Of a stretch of 64,000 nt of DNA, positions 27,266-37,220 are shown piece after piece. Every line of letters starts with the position of its first letter. The stretch's first letter is position 1. Below the pieces are notes generated by a model, which saw only the letters and a list, made by a program, of their open reading frames with translations, made no database searches and was not told the origin of the DNA. Location: positions 1-64,000 of the forward strand of contig NZ_BBIW01000015.1 in the NCBI RefSeq assembly GCF_000732325.1, written 5' to 3'. Made by a program: the position numbers and the translations under genes. This stretch comes from Paenibacillus sp. TCA20. GTDB taxonomy: Bacteria > Bacillota > Bacilli > Paenibacillales > Paenibacillaceae.

Positions 27266-29089
27266 ATGTTCAGAAAATTCAGAGTCCGTAGTATCGTGAA
27301 CGATATTCCTTTGAACTATAAATTTATGCTCATATTTGTCATAGGAATATTACTCCCCATCTTTGCAAGCTATTATCTGTTTATGGATCGTATGTCAGAG
27401 CTGATCAAGGAGCGGGAGGAGCAGAATTTGCAAATCTCAATGGAGAGGGCCCGAAAGGATATCCATACCATGATTGATGGCGGTATAGCTGTCAGTCATG
27501 CCTTGATCACGGACAAGGTGTTATCTGAATCCATCGATCGGGGCTACAATGGCCAGTCGGAATTCTACAACACGTTCGATGATCTGCTTCGTCACCGCGT
27601 AACCTCGTATATTCCAACGAATAACCAAATTCAGCGTATTGGCATTTACACGGACAATCCGACCATTGTGTCCGGTGGGGATTACTATGTGCTGAACAGT
27701 ACGATGCATGCTAGTAACTGGTATAAGCAGTGGAAAGCAACGGGGGAATCTTTAAAAGTACTTGCCTACCGGGACCAGGCCATGAATAATCGTGCTGCGA
27801 CCTCTTCTTATTTAAGCATTATTGAAAAAATGGACTACTACTATGCCTACAGATCTTATCAGAAGTTGGTGCGTATCGACTTTTACCTAAATCGTTTCTA
27901 TGACGTGATTGCAAGAGAGAAGAGCTCTCTGGAAATGTATCTGGTTAATGACAAGAACCAAATCATTGTGTCTGCGGATGACAAGTATCATGGCGAGGTG
28001 GACAGCCAATATGAATTGTTTGATATGAATAAGGTGGAAGATCAGGATATACATATTGTCCCGATAGGAAGTGCTAGTTATATAAAAGGATGGAAATTAA
28101 TTGGTGTGCCTCAAGAAACGCGTGTCAAAGAAGCCATGTTATCCATGCAGCTTTATTTCGGCATGCTGGCCGGTATTATTACACTGATTACTTCCATTTT
28201 TATTTATATTATGCTGCGTTCCTACAATCACCGGGTAAAGCGACTGTCCAGACATATGCAAAAGGTAGGAAACGAGAAATTTGAGCTGATCAATATCGAT
28301 GGTGGACAAGACGAAATTGGTCATTTGATTACGAACTTTAATATGATGACTGCTCAAATCAAGTCATTAATTAACAACGTGTATAAGCTTGAAATTCAGC
28401 AACGAAGTCAGGAGGCTGAACGTATTCGCGCCGAGCTTAATATGCTGCAAAGCCAGATGAATCCTCACTTTTTATTTAATACGCTGAATGCACTGCTTGT
28501 GGTCAGCACCAAAAATAATTATGTGGACGTCAAGGACATTATTAAGGATCTGTCCAAGCTGCTTCGTCGCCTTTTGAATTGGAAGGACGATGTCGTCACG
28601 CTAGAGGAAGAAATGAGTTTCACCATTATGTACCTGGGGATTGAGAAATTCCGTTTTCGGGACAAATTTGAATATGACATTGAAATTACGGATGAGGCTC
28701 GGTTTTATAAAATACCTAAAATGAGTATCCAGCAATTAGCGGAAAATGCCTGCAAACATGGTATCCAAGCTATAGAAGGGACGGGCTCTGTTAAGATTCG
28801 AGCAGACATTGTGGACAAGCATCTGCGCATCGTTGTATCCGACAATGGCAAGGGCATGGATAAGGAACGACTGAAAGAAGTGCAGTGTCAAATTCGAAGC
28901 CAAGAAGAGAGCGGAGGCTACAATATTGGGATGCGTAATGTGTATCGTCGTCTCGAATTGTACTATGACAATCAAGTGAAATTTAACCTGAAGAGCAAAA
29001 TTGAAGAGGGTACGGAGGTATCCTTTGAAATTCCATTACAGCTGTTGGAACGTCAAGGTGAAGAAGGAGGAATGGACAGTGGTATTTAA
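27266..29089 (+). CDS. YesM-type sensor histidine kinase
   Basis: The 607-residue kinase has one TM helix at about residues 19-42, a Cache-like extracellular sensor domain (about 45-285), a second TM helix (about 290-312) and a HAMP domain. The His-kinase motif QSQMNPHFLFNTLNAL has the phospho-acceptor His near residue 400. A HATPase domain follows with N-box AENACKHGI and G-box DNGKGM. It is the HPK family typical of sugar-responsive YesM proteins and should phosphorylate one or both neighbouring regulators. The 3' end overlaps the second response regulator gene by 11 bp. The start at 27266 follows an AAGGATGG site about 10 nt upstream. Confidence 0.92.
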   Translation: MFRKFRVRSIVNDIPLNYKFMLIFVIGILLPIFASYYLFMDRMSELIKEREEQNLQISMERARKDIHTMIDGGIAVSHALITDKVLSESIDRGYNGQSEFYNTFDDLLRHRVTSYIPTNNQIQRIGIYTDNPTIVSGGDYYVLNSTMHASNWYKQWKATGESLKVLAYRDQAMNNRAATSSYLSIIEKMDYYYAYRSYQKLVRIDFYLNRFYDVIAREKSSLEMYLVNDKNQIIVSADDKYHGEVDSQYELFDMNKVEDQDIHIVPIGSASYIKGWKLIGVPQETRVKEAMLSMQLYFGMLAGIITLITSIFIYIMLRSYNHRVKRLSRHMQKVGNEKFELINIDGGQDEIGHLITNFNMMTAQIKSLINNVYKLEIQQRSQEAERIRAELNMLQSQMNPHFLFNTLNALLVVSTKNNYVDVKDIIKDLSKLLRRLLNWKDDVVTLEEEMSFTIMYLGIEKFRFRDKFEYDIEITDEARFYKIPKMSIQQLAENACKHGIQAIEGTGSVKIRADIVDKHLRIVVSDNGKGMDKERLKEVQCQIRSQEESGGYNIGMRNVYRRLELYYDNQVKFNLKSKIEEGTEVSFEIPLQLLERQGEEGGMDSGI

Positions 29090-30638
29090 AGTGCTGTTGA
29101 TTGACGATGAGCCCTTGGCCATTGAGGGCCTGCAGTTATGGATACCATGGGAGAATCTTGGTTTTGAGATATGCGGGGTGTGCTCTAACGGCGCCGAAGG
29201 TTTGAAACGAATGGAAGAGCTGCATCCGGATCTAGTCATGGTTGATATACATATGCCAATTATGGATGGCCTCGAGATGATTGAGGAGTGGAGGCGAAGA
29301 GGAAACCATTCCACCAAATTTATCATTCTGACAGGATATAGTGATTTCGATTATGCTCGAAAGGCACTTAAATTTAAAGTATCCCGTTATTTGCTTAAAC
29401 CACTGGATGAGGAGCAGGCGGAGCTCGAGATTCGGCAAATGAAAGAAGAAATCATTAAAGAGCAGAAGCAGATTTATATTGGACAGATCGCACGAAGAGA
29501 ACAGGAACTTATTGCGTTGAAGGACGCTCTAGTGGGCAAAGATCTGTCTACAGAAGCGGCTCGTATAATGGAGAAACTGTCTCAGTCTGCTGATGTCTGG
29601 AATGTATGTTTGATTCAAATTCCGGGAGAAGATTACGGGAAGTGGAGCTCCATAGCTGCAGAGTGTCTAACTGGAATGCAAGCCGTGTTTATGATTCGTT
29701 TACAATGTGATCTGGTTTCTATCGTGTTTAAGGATGTAAACGAGGTAAACGAGGGATCCAAAGAAAACACGGTAAGAGAGCGATTGGAGGTCATGGCTCG
29801 CCATCTGGCGGGCTTTCGCGCATTTCTGGCTATTGGAGCTCCCGAAACCTCCCTTCATCGTATCAGCCATTCCCGAGTGACAGCAGAGAAAGCGCTTCTG
29901 CATGCCTTCTATGAAGGGGCTGATTACTTAATCATAGATTATGATGAATTCAAGGATCAGGCCTTTCAATTAGATTACAATCAGGTAGAACTACTGGAGA
30001 GAACATTGGGAACTTTTGAGCTCATTGATCATGCAGCATACCAGTCTGTTGTCCTTTATATTGAACAATCGTTTCGTCAGATGCGGGTTCATCCAGATAA
30101 GGCTCGTAAATTCGTAATCTATCTGCTCCATGAAATTCGTGCCTATATGGAAGCCCAACTAGCGAAGGATTCAGATGCTTCCAACCTCTTGTTTGATATA
30201 CCCAATCTGGGTGAAGTTCTGTTAACCTTGAATGATTTGATCGGCATGCTGCAATCGTGCGGGCGAGTCTGCTTTGAGCTTCTGCTTAAGGAGAACGCCT
30301 CCGAAGCACATGGTATAGCCCAAGAAATTAGTGATTACATTCATGCACATTACCGAGAGAGCATCACTGTCAAAAAACTGGCGGAACGATTCTTCCTGCA
30401 TCCTGCCTACTTAGGACAATTACTGATACGCAAAAACGGAATTGGTTTCAACGAATTGCTTCATAATCTGAGGATTCAGGAAGCTTGTCAGCTGCTTCAG
30501 ATGAATCAATACAAAAATAGTGAGGTTTCTGAAAAAGTTGGATACTCCAGCTACCATCATTTTTTAAAGCAATTTGAGAAAAGGGTGGACATGTCTCCTA
30601 ATGAGTATAAGAAAATACATGTAGCGCAGAAGACCTGA
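29079..30638 (+). CDS. Second YesN-type response regulator
   Basis: The 519-residue protein has a receiver with DDE at residues 9-11, phospho-acceptor Asp56 in MVDIHMP and Lys in YLLKPL. A long middle segment precedes a C-terminal AraC-type domain (ITVKKLAERFFLHPAYLGQLLIR and SEVSEKVGYSSYHHFLKQF). The start is GTG 29079, with GGAGG at 29066-29070 placed 8 nt upstream; it overlaps the kinase stop by 11 bp. Upstream in-frame extension to 29001 lies inside the kinase gene and has no binding site. Two regulators for one kinase suggests split outputs, for example importer versus enzymes, but this is inference. The solute-binding protein gene follows after a 118-bp gap with promoter-like elements. 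Confidence 0.9.
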   Translation: MVFKVLLIDDEPLAIEGLQLWIPWENLGFEICGVCSNGAEGLKRMEELHPDLVMVDIHMPIMDGLEMIEEWRRRGNHSTKFIILTGYSDFDYARKALKFKVSRYLLKPLDEEQAELEIRQMKEEIIKEQKQIYIGQIARREQELIALKDALVGKDLSTEAARIMEKLSQSADVWNVCLIQIPGEDYGKWSSIAAECLTGMQAVFMIRLQCDLVSIVFKDVNEVNEGSKENTVRERLEVMARHLAGFRAFLAIGAPETSLHRISHSRVTAEKALLHAFYEGADYLIIDYDEFKDQAFQLDYNQVELLERTLGTFELIDHAAYQSVVLYIEQSFRQMRVHPDKARKFVIYLLHEIRAYMEAQLAKDSDASNLLFDIPNLGEVLLTLNDLIGMLQSCGRVCFELLLKENASEAHGIAQEISDYIHAHYRESITVKKLAERFFLHPAYLGQLLIRKNGIGFNELLHNLRIQEACQLLQMNQYKNSEVSEKVGYSSYHHFLKQFEKRVDMSPNEYKKIHVAQKT

Positions 30639-30692
30639 GCTTTTCTCGGAAAGAGCTTTAATTCGAATATAGTTTCTTAATAGCTAGAATTT

Positions 30693-30725
30693 TATAATGA
30701 AATAGTTCTATTGAAAGGGCTTACA
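30693..30725 (+). promoter_or_regulatory. -10 box and cre-like site upstream of the aldouronate-type SBP gene
   Basis: A perfect TATAAT lies at 30693-30698. TGAAAGGGCTTACA at 30712-30725 matches 13 of 14 positions of the CcpA consensus TGNAARCGNWWWCA; the mismatch is in the central CG, which lowers confidence. The site would fall just after the transcription start, where CcpA can block elongation. No good -35 is seen, fitting an activator-dependent promoter driven by the adjacent YesN regulators. Confidence 0.5.
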
Positions 30726-30756
30726 TTTAAGTCCGAATCAAACTTGGAGGTGCTTT

Positions 30757-32433
30757 ATGGGGGACAGTAAAAAGAGGCTTTTCCGCAAGGGAGCAACACT
30801 GCTGTTGTCACTGAGCGTTGTGCTAGCCGCTTGCTCTAGCGGTGCAGACGATTCAGGAAGCAGCGGAGAAAAAGGAACTGACGTGGCGGCTGACCAACCG
30901 ATAGAAATTTCGGTATTTCTAAACGAGGCCGGACAGCAGCCAACGGCCGACAACAAGATTTATAAAAAGATAAAAGATGAGCTTGGCGTTTCCTTTAAGT
31001 TTGAATTTTTGGCTGGTGACAAAAACCAAAAATTGGGTGTAATGATTGCTGGTGGAGATTATCCTGACCTTATCTCTGCAGATACCAAACTAACAGCAGC
31101 GGGTGCAGTCATTCCACTCGAAGATTTGATCGAGGAGCATGCTCCTAACCTGAAGAAACATTACGAAAAATACTGGAATCAAATGAAGGATCCTAATGAT
31201 GGACATATTTATTACCTGCCTAACTACGGTGCGTACAACGGTGAAGTAGCTGATACTTACTACAGCGGACCAGCCTTCTGGATTCAAAAAGAAGTATTAA
31301 AAGAATTTGGTTATCCAACACCAAAAACACTGGACGAATATTTTGATTTGATCGAGCAATACAAAGAGAAGTATCCGACCATTGACGGACAGCCAACCAT
31401 TGGATTTGAAATTTTGAACTACGACTGGAAGAACTGGGGCTTGCTGAACGCACCACAGCATCTGATCGGTCATCCTAATGATGGCGGTGTAGTCGTAAAA
31501 GATGGAATTGCTGAGATCTTTGCAGACAAGGATTATGCTAAAGATTATTACGCGAAGCTAAACGAGATCAATGCAAAAGGTCTGCTGGATAGAGAAGCTT
31601 TTGCTCAAAACTATGATCAATACATGGCCAAATTGTCTAGTGGTGCAGTTCTGGGTATGTTCGATCAACACTGGAACTTCGGGAGCGCAGAAGATTCTTT
31701 GATCACGCAAAACAAAATCGAACGCACTTATGTAGGCTTCCCGCTTGTTTATGATAGCAGCATCAAAGATTATTATCGTGACCGTGCAGCCCTTAACCTT
31801 AACAATGGTTTCGGTATTACCGTGAGTGCTGAAGATCCTGTCAAAATCATTAAAACACTGGATAAGTTGATGGAAGAAGAGTGGCAGAAAGTACTCACCT
31901 GGGGTATTGAGGACGAGGACTACTACGTCAATGAAGAAGGTCGTTTCATGAGAACACAGGAGCAGCGGGATAACGCCGCAGATGCGACTTGGAAGCTGGC
32001 TAACAAAGCGGATGCATTTTATGCAACCGCACCCAAAATGGAAGGCTACTTCAGCGATGGTAATGCAACATCGGCGAGCAATCAGCCAGAAGAATATCAA
32101 GCTGGTCTGAGACCGTTTGATAAGGAAGTATTAGATGCTTACGGCTTTAACAGTTATGTAGACTTCTTCAGTGCACCGCCAGAAAATCCGGTTTATTATC
32201 CAGCTTGGTCTGTGGATCTTGTTGATGGATCTCCAGCCAATATTGCAAGTACTAAGCTAAATGAGTTGTCTACAAAATATTTACCAAGAGCAATTCTGGC
32301 TGCAGATGGCTCTGAATTCGAGAGCATTTGGAATGAATACGTTTCCGAAATTTCCAAGCTGGATATCCAGGCTTATGAAGACCGTATGAACGAAGTTCTG
32401 AAATGGAGAATTGAGAACTGGTCTGTGAAATAA
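30757..32433 (+). CDS. Oligosaccharide-binding lipoprotein of aldouronate-type importer (LplA-like)
   Basis: The 558-residue lipoprotein has signal peptide and lipobox LAAC (Cys26), then a Ser/Gly/Asp-rich linker. The LplA-type extracellular solute-binding fold follows, with NQKLGVMIAGGDYPDLIS early in the mature protein and a long C-terminal helical region (WNEYVSEISKLDIQAYEDRMNEVLKWRIENW). It captures oligosaccharides outside the membrane for the two permeases encoded downstream. Gene order with YesN/YesM, two permeases and GH10/GH43 enzymes matches aldouronate-utilisation loci, so decorated xylo-oligosaccharides are the likely ligand. GGAGGTG lies about 7 nt before ATG 30757. A stable hairpin after the stop may raise its level relative to the permeases. 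Confidence 0.92.
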   Translation: MGDSKKRLFRKGATLLLSLSVVLAACSSGADDSGSSGEKGTDVAADQPIEISVFLNEAGQQPTADNKIYKKIKDELGVSFKFEFLAGDKNQKLGVMIAGGDYPDLISADTKLTAAGAVIPLEDLIEEHAPNLKKHYEKYWNQMKDPNDGHIYYLPNYGAYNGEVADTYYSGPAFWIQKEVLKEFGYPTPKTLDEYFDLIEQYKEKYPTIDGQPTIGFEILNYDWKNWGLLNAPQHLIGHPNDGGVVVKDGIAEIFADKDYAKDYYAKLNEINAKGLLDREAFAQNYDQYMAKLSSGAVLGMFDQHWNFGSAEDSLITQNKIERTYVGFPLVYDSSIKDYYRDRAALNLNNGFGITVSAEDPVKIIKTLDKLMEEEWQKVLTWGIEDEDYYVNEEGRFMRTQEQRDNAADATWKLANKADAFYATAPKMEGYFSDGNATSASNQPEEYQAGLRPFDKEVLDAYGFNSYVDFFSAPPENPVYYPAWSVDLVDGSPANIASTKLNELSTKYLPRAILAADGSEFESIWNEYVSEISKLDIQAYEDRMNEVLKWRIENWSVK

Positions 32434-32447
32434 AGCAATGATGAAAT

Positions 32448-32480
32448 AATCAGGAAGGAAGTTTTTCTTCCTTCCTGATT
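32448..32480 (+). terminator. Perfect 14-bp hairpin between SBP and permease genes
   Basis: AATCAGGAAGGAAG (32448-32461) pairs exactly with 32467-32480 around a TTTTT loop. The T tail is weak, so it more likely acts as a partial terminator or mRNA stabiliser that keeps SBP expression above permease expression. Confidence 0.75.
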
Positions 32481-32573
32481 TAAATTGCTGCTGTATATGA
32501 TCTGTAATCATATATGAAATGTCGATCTGTCGTACTTCGTTCGAATATAAAGATGGATAGGGAGCTTGATATT

Positions 32574-33539
32574 ATGGAGGAAATTGTAGCGGGATCCAAA
32601 CCGCACAACCCGAAGAAAAAGCGGAAAATAAGGCAGATAACTTGGCAGAACATCAAAGCACAAAGACAGCTCATCTGGATGTCTGTTCCTCTGCTTGCAT
32701 ACATCATTACCTTTGCTTATGTGCCAATCTGGGGCTGGACAATGGCCTTCCAGGATTATAAACCTGCACGAAGCTTCTCTGAGCAGACCTGGGTAGGATT
32801 TAAGCATTTTGAGTTCTTGTTTACGGATGACAATTTTATACGTGTGCTTCGAAATACGCTCGCCATGAGTATTATTAACCTGATTTTAGGCTTTGTTACT
32901 GCCATTATTTTGGCGCTCCTGCTTAATGAAATCAAAAAGGTGATGTGGAAGCGGACGGTTCAAACCATCTCTTATCTTCCCCATTTCTTATCATGGATTA
33001 TCGTTACTGGTATTGTGGCGACATCGCTCGCTTCTGACGGTATTGTGAACGATATTCTTATGAGGCTGAATTTAATAAATGAGCCTATTCTCTGGCTGAC
33101 CGAAGGAAAGTATTTCTGGGGGGTCGTTGCGGGTTCACATATCTGGAAGGAAGTCGGCTGGAATACGATTATTTATTTGGCGGCTATTGCATCCATCGAT
33201 CCTGCGCTATATGAAGCATCGGATATTGATGGAGCAAATCGTTACCAAAAAATGTGGAATATTACCTTACCAGGAATTAAGCCTACGATTGTCATCCTGC
33301 TGATTATGCAGACTGGACATATTCTTGAAGCAGGCTTCGAGGTTCAGTATTTGTTAGGGAATGGTTTGGTTGTTGACTGGTCAGAAACCATTGATATCTT
33401 CGTACTCAAGTACGGAATTGCGCAGGGTAACTATTCACTCGCCACTGCTGGAGGAATATTTAAGACCGTAGTCAGCATTACAATCCTGCTCTTAGCGAAT
33501 TGGACTGCCAAGCGGCTCGGGGAAGAGAGGCTGTTATAA
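32574..33539 (+). CDS. Sugar ABC transporter permease (LplB-like)
   Basis: The 321-residue permease has a charged cytoplasmic N-terminus (NPKKKRKIRQITWQNIK), six predicted TM helices and the ATPase-contact EAA loop EASDIDGANRYQKMWNITLPGI. ATG 32574 is chosen because TAGGGAG at 32558-32564 is 9 nt upstream; ATG 32514 and 32553 add poorly conserved residues. The stop codon shares one base with the next gene (TAATG). It forms the channel together with that second permease. No ATPase gene lies in the cluster, so a shared MsmX-type ATPase is expected. Confidence 0.9.
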   Translation: MEEIVAGSKPHNPKKKRKIRQITWQNIKAQRQLIWMSVPLLAYIITFAYVPIWGWTMAFQDYKPARSFSEQTWVGFKHFEFLFTDDNFIRVLRNTLAMSIINLILGFVTAIILALLLNEIKKVMWKRTVQTISYLPHFLSWIIVTGIVATSLASDGIVNDILMRLNLINEPILWLTEGKYFWGVVAGSHIWKEVGWNTIIYLAAIASIDPALYEASDIDGANRYQKMWNITLPGIKPTIVILLIMQTGHILEAGFEVQYLLGNGLVVDWSETIDIFVLKYGIAQGNYSLATAGGIFKTVVSITILLLANWTAKRLGEERLL

Positions 33540-34492
33540 TGATGAAAAAGACACCTTTATCGGGTTCAGGAAATACAGCACCACTAGCTGTACGTCGTCC
33601 AGGCAGTAAGGGTATTGAACCGCTTGTGTTTAATACGTTTAACACCATCTTTATGATTTTGCTGGTTATGGTGACCCTGTACCCCTTTTTAAATACGATT
33701 GTTGTTTCATTTAACGCAGGGAACGATACGATCCGTGGAGGACTTTATCTGTGGCCTCGCGAATTCACTTTGCAGAATTACAACGCCGTATTTGCGTCAG
33801 GTACCATTTATAACGCGTTTTTTGTTTCTGTTGCGCGTACGGTTCTTTCCACTGTTCTTAATATTTCCTTAACCTCTATGCTGGCTTACACCCTGAGTCG
33901 GCGGGAGTATATTTTCCGCAGGCAGATTACGACAATCTTTGTAATGACCATGTATTTCAATGCAGGACTTATTCCTGGATATTTTCTAATTAAGGACCTG
34001 GGCTTAATTAATTCCTTCTGGGTTTATGTGTTGCCATCCATGATCAGTGCGTTCAATTTGATCGTTATTCGTACTTATATTTACACCATTCCTGAGAGCT
34101 TGATTGAATCAGCCAAGATTGATGGTGCAGGTGAATTCAAGATTTTCTGGAAAATTATTTTTCCGCTGTGTAAACCGGTACTTGCGACTATTGCACTGTT
34201 CGTCGCCGTAGGTGCGTGGAATTCGTGGTTTGATGCATTCCTGTACACGTCTTCACGTCAAGAGCTGAGCACGCTGCAATACGAATTAATGAAACTCTTA
34301 TCCTCTAGTATGAATGCGAACAGTAATCCTTCCGTAGCTAACGGTATTGGCGCGGAACTTACAACGCAGGTAACTCCAATCTCTATTCGCGCAGCCGTGA
34401 CCATTGTTGCTTCTGTACCAATTCTGTTCGTGTATCCGTTCATGCAAAAACACTTTGTTGTTGGACTTAATGTAGGGAGTGTGAAGGAATAG
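33539..34492 (+). CDS. Carbohydrate ABC transporter permease (LplC/YtcP-like)
   Basis: The 317-residue permease has six TM helices and EAA loop ESAKIDGAGEFKIFWKIIFPL, with the YtcP-type C-terminus ending HFVVGLNVGSVKE. ATG 33539 overlaps the previous stop by one base; GAGAGG is 8 nt upstream. The GH43 gene begins directly after its stop. It is the partner of the LplB-like permease. The C-terminal PFMQKHFVVGLNVGSVK motif is typical of permeases working with LplA-type binding proteins. Confidence 0.9.
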   Translation: MMKKTPLSGSGNTAPLAVRRPGSKGIEPLVFNTFNTIFMILLVMVTLYPFLNTIVVSFNAGNDTIRGGLYLWPREFTLQNYNAVFASGTIYNAFFVSVARTVLSTVLNISLTSMLAYTLSRREYIFRRQITTIFVMTMYFNAGLIPGYFLIKDLGLINSFWVYVLPSMISAFNLIVIRTYIYTIPESLIESAKIDGAGEFKIFWKIIFPLCKPVLATIALFVAVGAWNSWFDAFLYTSSRQELSTLQYELMKLLSSSMNANSNPSVANGIGAELTTQVTPISIRAAVTIVASVPILFVYPFMQKHFVVGLNVGSVKE

Positions 34493-36046
34493 ATGCCACA
34501 GCTTCAATCACATACAATTCGTTATGCCAATCCAATTCTACCCGGATTCTACCCGGATCCGAGTATCGTGAAGGCAGAAGAATTTTTTTACCTCATTTGC
34601 AGTTCGTTTGAATATTTTCCCGGTGTTCCGATTTTTCGGAGCCGGGATCTGATTCACTGGGAGCAGATTGGGAACGTACTGGATCGAGTCAGCCAGCTTA
34701 ACCTGACCGATCAGAAGAGCTCGGACGGAATCTTTGCTCCTGCGCTGCGTTACCATGAAGGTACATTTTATATGATTACGACAGATGTAAGAGGGATCGG
34801 CAATTTTTATGTGACAGCTACCAATCCTGCTGGCCCGTGGTCAGATCCCATTCGAATTCCTTATGGTGGAATAGACCCCTCTTTGTTTTTTGACGAGGAT
34901 GGCAAAGTCTATGTTACCGCTCAGCAAGGTGCGGATTATAATTCTCATGCGATTCAGTACGAGATCAACATTGAGACTGGAGAGGCGCTTACTGAACCCC
35001 AAGTTGTCTGGTACGGGGATGGCGGACCATGGACGGAAGGGCCGCATTTGTACAAAATCAATGGTATGTACTATATGATGTCTGCCTCGGGTGGAACGGC
35101 CAAGGAGCATCGCGAAATCATTGGCAGAAGCAACAACCCTTATGGTCCATTTGAACGCTATCCGGAGCCAATTCTGACCCACCGCAATTTGGATCATCCT
35201 ATTCAATATCTGGGACATGCTGACCTCGTGGAGGATCATCAGGGTGACTGGTGGGCAGTATTTCTAGGTGTTCGTTTGACAGAGGACGGATACAGTGTGC
35301 TTGGACGGGAAACATTCCTGGCACCGGTCATCTGGAACGATGGCTGGCCGCATATTGATAATAATGAAGGAACGGTAAGCTTAGATATGATTGTTGAGCG
35401 CACGCCGTTGTCTGTGCCTTCTACAACAGAGGGCCATACAGCTGTTCAGGCTCGAGAAGACTTTAATGAAGAGCTTGGGCCACACTGGATGTTCGTACGT
35501 AATCCGTCAGCAGGCAAGAGCTCTCTTACAGAAAAGCCAGGTTCACTGACCATGTATGGTCAAGATTCCACCCTCAGCGATGTGGGTCAAATTACTTTTG
35601 TTGGGCGGAGACAGCAGCATGTTCTGGCCAGTTTTAGAACTTCCGTCTCATTCGCACCAGTCGCTGACGGAGAAGAGGCGGGATTGTGCATTCGCCGGGA
35701 TGAGGATGCACACTATGAGCTCGGCATAAGACAATCGGAAGGCCGCAAAGTGATCTTTGCCCGATTGACAGTACGAGGAGTGTCCGAAATTGTACATGAG
35801 AGCGATACGGAATCAGAAGAGCTAATACTCCAGATCAAATCTACAGAGACGGAATACCAATTGTCCTGTTCAGAAGATGGAATAAACTGGATGTCATTGG
35901 GATCAGGCTCTGCACGTGCAATATCTCCTGAGGATTTCGTGCATAAAATGTGTTTCACTGGGGCGGTAGTTGGACTATACGCCACCGGTAATGGCCAAGC
36001 AAGCCGCACGCCTGCACACTTTGACTGGTTTGAATACAAGTCCTAA
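34493..36046 (+). CDS. Cytoplasmic GH43 beta-xylosidase/arabinofuranosidase
   Basis: The 517-residue enzyme has no signal peptide. An N-terminal five-bladed GH43 propeller (about residues 10-310) carries base Asp22 in GFYPDPSI, pKa modulator Asp128 in GGIDPSLFF and acid Glu182 in WTEGPHLY. A C-terminal beta-sandwich (about 320-517) follows, as in XynB-type family members. It should remove xylose or arabinose from imported oligosaccharides; the subfamily is uncertain between 11 and 12. The ATG follows the permease stop codon directly. It occupies the place that GH67 alpha-glucuronidase holds in known aldouronate loci. Confidence 0.9.
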   Translation: MPQLQSHTIRYANPILPGFYPDPSIVKAEEFFYLICSSFEYFPGVPIFRSRDLIHWEQIGNVLDRVSQLNLTDQKSSDGIFAPALRYHEGTFYMITTDVRGIGNFYVTATNPAGPWSDPIRIPYGGIDPSLFFDEDGKVYVTAQQGADYNSHAIQYEINIETGEALTEPQVVWYGDGGPWTEGPHLYKINGMYYMMSASGGTAKEHREIIGRSNNPYGPFERYPEPILTHRNLDHPIQYLGHADLVEDHQGDWWAVFLGVRLTEDGYSVLGRETFLAPVIWNDGWPHIDNNEGTVSLDMIVERTPLSVPSTTEGHTAVQAREDFNEELGPHWMFVRNPSAGKSSLTEKPGSLTMYGQDSTLSDVGQITFVGRRQQHVLASFRTSVSFAPVADGEEAGLCIRRDEDAHYELGIRQSEGRKVIFARLTVRGVSEIVHESDTESEELILQIKSTETEYQLSCSEDGINWMSLGSGSARAISPEDFVHKMCFTGAVVGLYATGNGQASRTPAHFDWFEYKS

Positions 36047-36112
36047 CTCACGGCTATTCGGATTGATGAGCTAACATAAAGCATTCATTATTGCATTTAG
36101 AGGAGGGATACA

Positions 36113-37132
36113 ATGAATTCTATACGAGAAGAGGCACCTCTAAGAACATTGTACAAGGATGCGTTCCACATTGGAGCTGCAGTGAATCCCAGAACGATTG
36201 AAAGTCAACGCTTATTACTCACGTACCATTTCAACAGTTTGACAGCAGAGAATGAAATGAAATTCTCCAGCGTACATCCTCAGGAGGATGTGTACACCTT
36301 CGAGGACGCAGACGCCATCGCTGCATTCGCCAGAGAGCAAGACATGATGCTGCGTGGACATACACTCGTCTGGCATAACCAAACACCAGATTGGTTATTT
36401 GAGAATGAGACAGGCGGCCCAGTTGATCGAGAGGTCTTGTTGGCACGCCTCCGCTCACATATACAGACTGTCGTTGGCAGATATAAAGACATCATTTATG
36501 GCTGGGATGTCGTAAATGAAGTCATATCTGATGATGCAAACGAGGATGCTTATCTGCGGCCATCCAAATGGCTGGATATTGCAGGAGAGAGCTTCATTGC
36601 CAAAGCATTCGAATTCGCTCACGAAGCAGATCCTCAAGCGCTATTATTCTATAATGACTATAATGAGTCTAATCCACATAAACGGGAGCGTATTTATCGA
36701 CTCGTCCGTTCATTACTGGATCAAGGCGTACCAATTCATGGAGTTGGCTTGCAGGCGCATTGGAATTTGTACGATCCGACACTGGACGACATGCGTGCTG
36801 CAATTGAACGCTATGCTCAGCTTGGACTGCAGCTTCAGCTCACCGAACTGGATGTCTCTGTATTTCGTTTTGAAGACAGACGTACGGACCTGACTCATCC
36901 AACAAAGGAAATGCTGGAACTACAGGCTGAGAGATACGATTCTATTTTTCGACTGCTTTACGAGTATCGTGAGCACATCAGTGCCGTGACATTCTGGGGA
37001 GCTGCTGATAATTACACGTGGCTGGATCATTTCCCTGTTCGGGGACGTAAAAACTGGCCCTTCCTGTTTGATGAAGCACTTCGTCCCAAAGAAGCTTATC
37101 AACGTGTTGCCCAAATTCCTTCGCTCAAATGA
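36113..37132 (+). CDS. Intracellular GH10 endo-beta-1,4-xylanase
   Basis: The 339-residue enzyme is a single GH10 TIM barrel without signal peptide or binding module. It shows the WHNQTPDWLF motif, acid/base Glu136 in DVVNEV and nucleophile Glu245 in LTELDVS. This length and lack of a signal are typical of the cytoplasmic GH10 enzymes that trim imported aldouronates and xylo-oligosaccharides. GGAGGG lies about 6 nt before ATG 36113. The gap from the GH43 gene is 66 bp with no terminator, so the two are probably in one transcript. Confidence 0.95.
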   Translation: MNSIREEAPLRTLYKDAFHIGAAVNPRTIESQRLLLTYHFNSLTAENEMKFSSVHPQEDVYTFEDADAIAAFAREQDMMLRGHTLVWHNQTPDWLFENETGGPVDREVLLARLRSHIQTVVGRYKDIIYGWDVVNEVISDDANEDAYLRPSKWLDIAGESFIAKAFEFAHEADPQALLFYNDYNESNPHKRERIYRLVRSLLDQGVPIHGVGLQAHWNLYDPTLDDMRAAIERYAQLGLQLQLTELDVSVFRFEDRRTDLTHPTKEMLELQAERYDSIFRLLYEYREHISAVTFWGAADNYTWLDHFPVRGRKNWPFLFDEALRPKEAYQRVAQIPSLK

Positions 37133-37220
37133 GAACGTGGGCTGATGTAATATCTTCAATCCTTAAACATCGATCGTTGATTTGAGCAAGATTGTACATT
37201 ATTTGGAAGGAGTCATCGGA

